Assembly (NCBI GenBank): GCA_036872755.1
Contig: JAVHNS010000010.1
Coordinates: 1,364,001 to 1,428,000, forward strand
DNA: 64,000 nucleotides
Direction: 5' to 3'
Source of the DNA: Orbilia blumenaviensis
Taxonomy: Eukaryota; Ascomycota; Orbiliomycetes; Orbiliales; Orbiliaceae
A model generated the notes under the pieces. The model had not been told where the DNA came from and searched no databases. It saw nothing but the letters and a program-made list of their open reading frames with translations. Below are positions 57,210 to 64,000 of this stretch, piece after piece; position 1 is the stretch's first letter, and every line of letters starts with the position of its first letter. A program made the position numbers and the translations under genes.

Positions 57210-59183
57210 ATGGATAAAATCTCCGCTATAACGAGAAACACAGCCCCACGATCGAAGCTCCTCGACATCCCCGCTGACCTTATTGAGGATATACTAGAGC
57301 ATGTAAGTTGCCCATTAACTACGAAAAAATTAACGCCAGCCAGTACCACTCTACCATTCCGCTAGTATGACTGAGCACCAAATCTTGGCGGAATAGATAA
57401 CAGGGAGAGATGACTGTTTGGCCCTTTCGAACACATGCTCTGCCCTACGGGAGATCTTGGCCCCAAAGCTATTCCCTCGAAGAGTAAAGTTATTTATCTG
57501 GCCAGCATGCCATGATTGGAGGAACGGTCGCCGCCATTTCAACTACCCCGGGAAAATATGTGAGCAGGGGTACCTCGACGATGAAGGGTCGGAGAGAATC
57601 CTTAACGCACCAGCTGGGTGCCTTCGATACGTTAAAGAATTTAGGGTCATGGATGTGGCGCACATGCATGATAGATTGTGTCCTAAAACGAAACACCGCG
57701 GGCTACGACGTCCCGATGAACTTGTTCTCACTATGATCCTGCGGAAGTTGACCGCTGAGGCAGAGGATTTACAAAAAATAGTGTAGGTGCAGTCTAAAGA
57801 GAGGCCTTGAGCAACCAGTTACCTGGTCTGGTCTTTTTTTTTTATTTTCACCTCCTCTAGCGGAGCTAACAAAAGCAGAATCCCGAGGACAATTACGGTA
57901 CGGATGATCGCCTTGATACTGGAATCGGTCCCAAATATTCAAATACTAGAAACAGGGATTGAAACCCGTGCCTTCCAGCGGGGAAGACTGGATAGAAATG
58001 CATATTATTCCTTGACAACTACGGCTTCTCCTTTGTTCCTTCAGCGTCTCAAACTCAGTATCACAGACAAGGGCTTTATACAAGGCGCGCTTCGAAGCAT
58101 CGAGAGATGCTCGCACACACTCCGCGAATTAGAAATAAAGATTACATTTTATAACGATGCGACGAAACCGCTCGACGGCTTGGAGAACTATCCCAACGCA
58201 GGGCCAAACGATCAATGGACGAAACTGAAATTCCCTTGTTTAGAAAAGTTACAGATCAAAATTATAGCTGATGATGAAAGCGAATTTGCCAACTGGCTGC
58301 TTCATTTGGCAGATGACTTTGGAAAACTTTCTAGTGTGACCTTAGAAGGCGGGAAGGACACTCAGGAGTTGGTACACTATTTAATTGATCATGGAGCTGA
58401 TATCAAAGCGCTTCAACTAGTCGGAAAGTCCAAGGAGATTGGGCGCGAGGGGGAGCCTGAAATGAAGACGAGTCGTCTCATCGAAAGACTGGACCATCCT
58501 CACACTTTGCAACTTGTATTCTTCGACGACTGGAATATGACAACAGTGCATGCCCACCGGCATAGCATCAGACGGCTCTGGCTAAATTGCCACACTACAC
58601 ATTCGCCTTCAAAAACCCAGAGCTGTCCAGTCGAAAAGAAGATCTTCCAATACTTGGATATGCATCCATTCACCACTAAACACTGGCCACTCTTGGAGGA
58701 GCTTACAGTACCATATTCAGGAATAGATAAGGTAATCTTGTAGCAGGGGGCGATACAAAAATCGTAATGAGAGCACTATACTAATCGTAAACATCTCATC
58801 CGCAATAGCTGCCACTCCACGAAGGAATACGGGTCCTCAGAATCGAACACTTGTATGACAAAGCGCTTAAGCAAGATAAATACGAGCAGCTTTTACGAGA
58901 CTACATCAACAAATTGTTGGTGTACAGTGCGCCGAGCAAACCTAAACTGGAAACAATAGTGATTATGCCAGATATGGAGGATGAGGTGAACCTGGAGTTA
59001 TATCCGTCTTATCTCTGCATAGGGTATATTGAGGAAACGGTGACTATTGATACGAGGGATTTTATGTCCTCTCTACTTGTGTGCCGAGAGTGGTCTTACC
59101 TATATCAAGAACAGGTATTGGGAAGGATGTGGGACAATCAGGGGATATGGGCGGAAAAGGGTACTGACTTTTATGAAGATTAG
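57210..59183 (+). CDS. F-box protein, second of the tandem pair, 574 aa
   Basis: Exons 57210-57302, 57397-57782, 57861-58731 and 58809-59183, intron phases 0, 2, 0, as in its neighbour. Exon 1 gives MDKISAITRNTAPRSKLLDI then PADLIEDILEH; exon 2 continues ITGRDDCLALSNTCSALREIL, completing the F-box. The body has LRR-like spacing (LFLQRLKLSITDKGFIQGAL; HTLRELEIKITFYNDA; KLSSVTLEGGKDTQELVHYL). The tail includes VCREWSYLYQEQVLGRMWDNQG, matching the position of RIFDNRGWHEYMRSL in the first copy. A GTAGGT donor closes exon 2 and a poly-T/CTCCTCTAG acceptor opens exon 3. Overall identity to the neighbour looks low outside landmarks, so the duplication is old or fast-evolving. Probable SCF substrate receptor, substrate unknown. 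Confidence 0.85.
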
Positions 59184-59647
59184 TCTTCGAGAATCTGAAT
59201 TATCTCGAACTCCCATGTTGTGATAATGGCCATACGGGAAAAGGGTGCATTTTTTGCCGTCTATCAACGCAAGTCAGTCTTAAATTAAGCGTTATGGTAG
59301 TAGAACCATGCTGAAGGCACTTCAAGTCTTCGAGACGCATAGGGGTCCTTAAAATATGCACCATTTCCCTTACGGGATCTAGGTAATTAGGGTATATATT
59401 TTGTACTTTAAAATAATCAATGGTAATTGATAGAATATCCGTAGAGTTATCCTATGTTGGGTGGGCGAGACTGTCTACGCATGGAAACCAGGGAATATGC
59501 GTTGGCCCCAAAATGCAACATTCGATGCCAAGCAATTACCGAATCGCGCCAAGCCTGGCTCTTGATATAGCAAGGGCTCGCGATCTCGTCGGCATCCCAA
59601 GGAATCGTTCTCCACAGCATCCCAAATTTTACAACCTCTTCGAAAAT
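59184..59647. other. Short intergenic / 5' leader of the WD-repeat gene
   Basis: The open frame of the next gene continues upstream to an ATG at 59420; if that start is used, this stretch is partly coding. Otherwise it is promoter and leader. Confidence 0.5.
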
Positions 59648-61455
59648 ATGAGTGGAAAATTAAAGCGTAAAGGCATCGATAACACTGACGATGACGACCT
59701 AGTCGTCGAATCCCCGTTTGTGGATCCAAACGATCCCATGGCCGCCTTCCTACCCAAATCCTTCGGCAAGCAAGCTGTCGCCAAATCCGCTCCACAGTAT
59801 GACAAGCTAAAGCGCGCCGACAAACCCGCTTCTCCTCCAAGGGCACGGTTCCAAGACGACGACGAAGAAGATGAGGGCAGGCCGTCGAATAAGGACTCGG
59901 ACGATGATTCAGACGACGACGATGATTCTGACTCCGATGACGGGGAGTTCCCAACTTCCCACGAGTTGGTCATCAAAGACCATGAGAAATCCGTTACATC
60001 CGTTTCGCTAGACCCATCCGGCATGCGCATGGTTACGGCGTCACATGATTCGAATATAAAACTATATGACTTTACTGGAATGGCGTCGAATCATCTACAT
60101 TCCTTCAAGACTGTAGAACCCCGTGAAGGGCATTTGGTCCATAAAGCCGAGTTTGGGATCAATGGAGAGAACATCTTGGTTATACCGTCTTGCGCACAGG
60201 CGAAAGTGTTTGATAGAGATGGGTACGAAGTAGTAGAGTTTGTTAAAGGAGATCAGTACTTGAGGGATATGAATAATACGAAAGGACATGTCTCGGAAGT
60301 ACTTGGTGGGACTTGGCATCCGACGGATAAGAATCTATTGGTTACTTGCAGTTCGGATTCGACAGTTAGGATATGGGATGTCAATCAAAAGAGACAACAG
60401 AAGGAGGTTATTGTTGTCAAGTCAAGAACGGCGAAGGGCGGAAGGACAAGAGTCATGTGTGTCAAATGGGATGACCCTACACAGGGTGGAAAGAAGCTTT
60501 TGGCGGCTGGCTCTCAGGACGGGAGCTTGACGTTGTGGGGCGGGGATGGGCCCTTCAATCGACCGATGGCGGCTGTGGAAGAGGCGCACGAGAAGGAAAC
60601 TGGAGTATCGGGTGTCGCATTCTCAAAGGATGGCAATCTGCTGGTCAGCCGCGGCCTGGATGGTACCGTTAAATGTGAGTTTATCATTGATTCCAAATCA
60701 CTTTGCAGACATTGCTGACTGAGGATACAGCATGGGATACTCGGAAATTCAAGAAACCGATAATGACACGGGCCGACTTACCTGCAATCTCACAAAACAC
60801 CACGATATCCTTCTCGCCCGACTCATCAAGCGTTCTAACATCAGACTCAGCTGGCAACCTCCACTTCCTCTCGCCAGCCACTCTTCGTTCTGACAAGACC
60901 GTTCCGATTACATCATCGAGCCCAGTGATAAGCTCCGTATGGCACCCACGCCTCAACCAAATTTTCACAACTTCGGCAGACGCGACCGTCAAAATACTTT
61001 ATTCCCCCAAGTCGTCAATCCGTGGCGCAATCACAGTTCTAAACAATGCCCTAAAGAAACGACATTTCGACGATGATCCATCTCTAACCACCGATATCGC
61101 CACCGGCATGAATGCCGACGCTATATACCTCCCCAACGCTGTCCTTCCATCTAAGACGAAGTCGTTGGCGCAAGCTAGTGCGCTTGCGAATGCTTATAAA
61201 CCATTCAAACCACATACTACGCCGTTTGCGAAGAGCACCCCAGATGAAGAGCATATCAGGAAGAATGTGGCACTAAGTGGTATGCGAGATGAAGATCCCA
61301 GGGAGGCTTTGTTGAGATACGCCGATAAGGCGAAGAATGATCCCATGTTCACGGGGGCATGGAGAGATACCCAACCTGTCACGATTTATAGCAACGAAAG
61401 AGATGAGGAGGAAGAAGAAGAAGAAGAGAGGACAAAAAGGCAAAAGAGATATTAA
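59648..61455 (+). CDS. WD-repeat protein of the WDR70 family, 583 aa
   Basis: Exons 59648-60674 and 60731-61455 (phase 1; GTGAGT donor, ATACAG acceptor). The ATG at 59648 (MSGKLKRKG) is preferred because WDR70-type proteins usually begin just before such a basic/acidic head; an in-frame ATG at 59420 would add 76 residues of unlike composition. An acidic tract lies at about residues 70-100 (SDDDSDDDDDSDSDDGE). The beta-propeller follows: ELVIKDHEKSVTSVSLDPSG, MVTASHDSNIKLYDF, GGTWHPTDKNLLVTCSSDST then VRIWD, LAAGSQDGSLTLWGG, GVAFSKDGNLLVSRGLDGT, WDTRKFKKP, SSVWHPRLNQIFTTSADATV. A C-terminal helix-rich tail has RKNVALSGMRDEDPREALLR and ends in acidic and basic runs. Human and yeast relatives act in the nucleus with RNF20-type H2B ubiquitylation and repair (family knowledge). 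The gene is convergent with cyclin H. Confidence 0.88.
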
Positions 61456-61761
61456 TGGCGTTAATGGTTGGATTGTAATATATTTATATAGAGTGTTATG
61501 ACTTTATGGATTTACCAGGCTATTATAGTTTACTCACTTGTGAATTTCAAATTACTTTCTGGATCACAAAGATCGGTCTTTACCATACAAAACACATCCA
61601 GCATATAAAAGAACCCATTCTATACAATTTGCGCCAAATATCAAATCCAGCCGCCGCCATGACGCCATTTAGTAGAAGTGCAAATCGTGAATACATGCCC
61701 CAAAGGGCGGAGGAGAGGTAGAGAGACACGTATATATTCGAACCGAAATCCCAACCCCAGC
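61456..61761. other. Short convergent intergenic
   Basis: About 300 bp between the WD-repeat and cyclin stop codons. The 3' UTRs probably overlap. Nothing else seen. Confidence 0.5.
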
Positions 61762-62979
61762 TCAATTTCCATGTAAAGACCCCCCGAATAAGTCTTCTTC
61801 GGCCTTCCGTTTCTTTTCTGGAGGCGGCCCATCCTCCGAGGGTTTCTTTGGTACATCATTACCGATCCCGATGGGTGAGCCGGCGCCAAGAAACTTCTGC
61901 GGATTCTGGCACTGATGTAGTTTCTTATCGATCTTTTTGAGCATGTCAACTGTGAACTTTTCATACTCTTGCGCCTTTTGCATCATCTCGGCGCAGGCGA
62001 TAACAGTTGGGATCAGTTTTGGCGCCAGCGGTGCAGCTTTTGGTGCTTCAACCGCCGCGTCGTCCTCAGTAACTTTATCCTTTCCTTTCCTATCCTTCTT
62101 CTTCTTCTTGACTACCCTTCCCATCGTAGAGTTCTCCCCAAATCGCCATTCAATATATCCCTCCGCAAGCTCCTTATCTGCCAACCACAGCGCCCCGAGG
62201 AAGATCTGTGGTGGCGTGTAATGATAGTAAACATCCGAAACCAAGGCTTCCTTAGTCAAGTGAGCCTTCATCCTGCCGGCAGCATTCGTTACTCGTCGGA
62301 TCGGATCCTGCCCCAACTTTTCCTTCAAAACCTGGATCCCAGGATCCCCATTCGGCGACGCCAAAGCCGACAGAAGCTCCATTATCCCCCCGTCGGCACC
62401 ACGAAGTGGGTGACGGATCTCAAAATCCCATCCTATACCTCCCGCAATCTTGAATTCGTACTTAAGAATCGCCTCCGGTGTCAACTTGGGTATTCGCTTG
62501 CAAAATTCCGCAGTTGACAGGTAATTGTTCTCGGTCTTCGTAGCGAGAAAGAGTATAGTAGTTAATAGGTGTTTCGGATGATATGCGTGTACGGAATGGT
62601 GAAGGTGGAATCGCGATAGAAAAACGCATGCAGTGGCTTTAACGCTCGAAGGAAAGCCAAAGCCGTCGGACATCGCCATCATCCGCAGCATGTAGTAATT
62701 GACGAGAGTAAGTTCCTCAGTAGGGGTTAGAGTTACGGGATCCGGAACCGACAATGGGTCTATCGAAGGTGTAGGGACTGGTGTCGGCGTATTCGATGGG
62801 ATCGGGGTGGTCGCCAGCGGCGTATTCGCGGTCGATGCCTCAACACGAGCGCGTTTCCAGCCGCGCTTGATCGAGCGAGTGCCAGCAGCATTGGTGTTCG
62901 CACGGATGGTGGCGAGGGTTGAAGGGCCAAAGGACCAGGTCTTGCACTGGGTGGTGGTCGTGTAGAGCTGGTCCTCCAT
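61762..62979 (-). CDS. ccl1: Cyclin H / Ccl1-type cyclin (TFIIH CAK subunit), 405 aa
   Basis: Partner of the CDK7/Kin28 kinase in the TFIIH CAK module; acts in the nucleus on the RNA polymerase II C-terminal domain. Single exon from ATG 62979 (MEDQLYTTTTQCKTWSFGPS) to TAA at 61762. The N-terminal QCKTWSF then a basic RSIKRGWKRARVE stretch match the cyclin H N-terminal helix. A Pro/Thr/Ser-rich insertion (about residues 55-85) precedes the first cyclin box: EELTLVNYYMLRMMAMSDGFGFPSSVKATACVFLSRF, with FLATKTENNYLSTAEFC. The second box follows (LKYEFKIAGGIGWDFEIRHP to about residue 260). A Lys-rich and acidic C-terminal tail (KKKKKDRKGKDKVTEDDAAV; PPPEKKRKAEEDLFGG) is longer than in yeast Ccl1. 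Cyclin L/K are less likely given the WSF start and ATKTEN motif. Confidence 0.88.
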   Translation of the reverse strand: MEDQLYTTTTQCKTWSFGPSTLATIRANTNAAGTRSIKRGWKRARVEASTANTPLATTPIPSNTPTPVPTPSIDPLSVPDPVTLTPTEELTLVNYYMLRMMAMSDGFGFPSSVKATACVFLSRFHLHHSVHAYHPKHLLTTILFLATKTENNYLSTAEFCKRIPKLTPEAILKYEFKIAGGIGWDFEIRHPLRGADGGIMELLSALASPNGDPGIQVLKEKLGQDPIRRVTNAAGRMKAHLTKEALVSDVYYHYTPPQIFLGALWLADKELAEGYIEWRFGENSTMGRVVKKKKKDRKGKDKVTEDDAAVEAPKAAPLAPKLIPTVIACAEMMQKAQEYEKFTVDMLKKIDKKLHQCQNPQKFLGAGSPIGIGNDVPKKPSEDGPPPEKKRKAEEDLFGGSLHGN

Positions 62980-63798
62980 GGTGACGTTGGTGATGGTGGT
63001 TAGAATCGTTGAATTGTTCCGGTATTGGTGAGGTCTAGCTCGACATTATATGGACTTGAGAGCAACACATCCAAAGCTCCAAAAATGACACACGACTCAG
63101 GATCCGAATCCCGATTCAAGTGTTTTGCATTGCAGGCCTGATCCTGACGGGATTCTGCATTTGAATGAAAAAAGAAATAAGAAAATAGATAAGAGGATAT
63201 AAATTAAAGGTTATTTGCGGCAGCTGTCATCTCGTTTTCCTTTTCCCTGTTATGTTTTTCTCTCTCTCAAAATTTTCTTCATTTCTGCCTTTAAATTTTC
63301 CTATTCTCAATATTCTAGTTCAACGTTCGAGGTCTAAGAAAAGTCACGGTGAACCTAAGAGTATCCTTTTATATTATGAGGACGACCAACTTGTACCGGC
63401 TCTGTAAAACTTGCGAATGTATGGACGGATCGTAATACTGGTATTCGGTTTTGTGCCCGGGAAAGTGTTCACACGGGTACCTACTAGGTAAATTGGTCTG
63501 TTCGGTATAAAAGATCACGCCCTCCACACGCCAACCCATCATAGCCTAATGATTAGTTTAACGTCTAAAAAAATAATTCCATTATACATCTAGATTTAAT
63601 TACTATTTGAAAGCTGTGCGCGAGGCGTCCACAGGACCCTTATAAGCATTTTTCTGTTTTTAGAAATTCAGGACTCTATACATATACATTCCAAATACGC
63701 CGTACATTCGATTTCCGCTGTTGAAAAATTGTTGGGATCGAATCGAAAGAAATTCAGGGACACATTAATTACAAACTGGGGTGAGACGAGAGTAAAGA
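62980..63798. other. Intergenic (cyclin promoter)
   Basis: About 820 bp upstream of the cyclin gene and downstream of the gene at the right edge. T-rich tracts at about 63238-63310. No gene or RNA recognised. Confidence 0.5.
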
Positions 63799-64000
63799 TT
63801 ATGACGGTGTAATCACAAAGTCATCCACATAAAACTCTTGCGAATCGAAATCTACGGGGGCAAAATCCAGCTGTAATAATGTGGCGTTTCCAGTACTTCT
63901 CGACGTGAAGTTCCCCCGATATGTGACCCATGTAGCTGGCCCAGCCCTGATATTCGCGATTTCGTCGCCGTCGATGAAAACGACCAGGTAAGCGTTCCGG
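63799..64000 (-). CDS. 3' end of a probable secreted protein (partial at right edge)
   Basis: Reverse complement from 64000 reads an uninterrupted frame of 66 codons to TAA at 63801-63799. It contains AYLVVFIDGDEIANIRAGP, TWVTYRGNFTSRSTGNATLL and the terminal FAPVDFDSQEFYVDDFVITP. Two N-x-T sequons and the alternating hydrophobic pattern suggest an extracellular beta-sandwich domain; the VD(F/Y)D(S/T)QEFY.DD ending is, from memory, common in secreted fungal proteins with lectin- or CBM-like modules. The start, signal peptide and most of the gene lie beyond the window, so nothing more can be said about function. Confidence 0.6.
   Translation of the reverse strand, partial: RNAYLVVFIDGDEIANIRAGPATWVTYRGNFTSRSTGNATLLQLDFAPVDFDSQEFYVDDFVITPS

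Noticed and set aside
1..64000. CRISPR arrays, rRNA, biosynthetic gene cluster
   Set aside because: No regularly spaced repeats, no rRNA-like sequence, and no PKS, NRPS or terpene-type enzymes among the genes.

Overview
The window reads as a filamentous ascomycete (Pezizomycotina) chromosome segment. Genes are spread over both strands with short introns (mostly 50-120 bp; GTAAGT/GTATGT/GTGAGT donors, CTAAC-like branch sites, YAG acceptors). The product set is fungal: a RID/Masc1-type cytosine methyltransferase, an E2 with a C-terminal UBA, a COQ8 mitochondrial kinase-like protein, cyclin H, a WDR70-type WD protein, F-box proteins and secreted proteins with Kex2-like KR sites. The secreted-protein style (Cys-x-Cys start with Thr-rich tracts) recalls nematode-trapping Orbiliomycetes, but that placement is inference. 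All gene models below were joined by hand from splice signals and reading-frame phase; several begin at an ATG inside a longer open frame that opens with TTG or GTG.

Left third (1-26 kb): the 3' end of an unknown gene; a very large seven-exon SAM-SNF2 ATPase (minus); a multi-span membrane protein (plus); a gene-poor 4.6-kb stretch; an unknown five-exon helical protein; ubc1 (plus) convergent with coq8 (minus); and an F-box protein (minus).

Middle (26-50 kb): a small secreted six-cysteine protein with a Kex2-like site, convergent with the RID-type methyltransferase; an alpha/beta hydrolase of the hormone-sensitive-lipase type; a basic Ser-rich unknown protein; a degenerate kinase-like protein with a long insertion; a gene-poor stretch; a protein whose C-terminal half resembles the accessory region of fungal RecQ/telomere-linked-helicase proteins; and two secreted proteins.

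Right part (50-64 kb): a roughly 446-bp foldback element with long imperfect inverted repeats; a proline/arginine-rich protein with seven 13-residue repeats; a tandem pair of paralogous F-box proteins with identical intron phases; the WDR70-type gene convergent with cyclin H; and the 3' end of a further gene at the right edge.

There is no operon or obvious metabolic cluster. Recurrent themes are chromatin and genome defence (SNF2 ATPase, RID-type methyltransferase, both with VIDLT SUMO-interaction-like motifs), ubiquitin handling (E2, three F-box proteins) and secretion. I saw no CRISPR array, rRNA or convincing tRNA.
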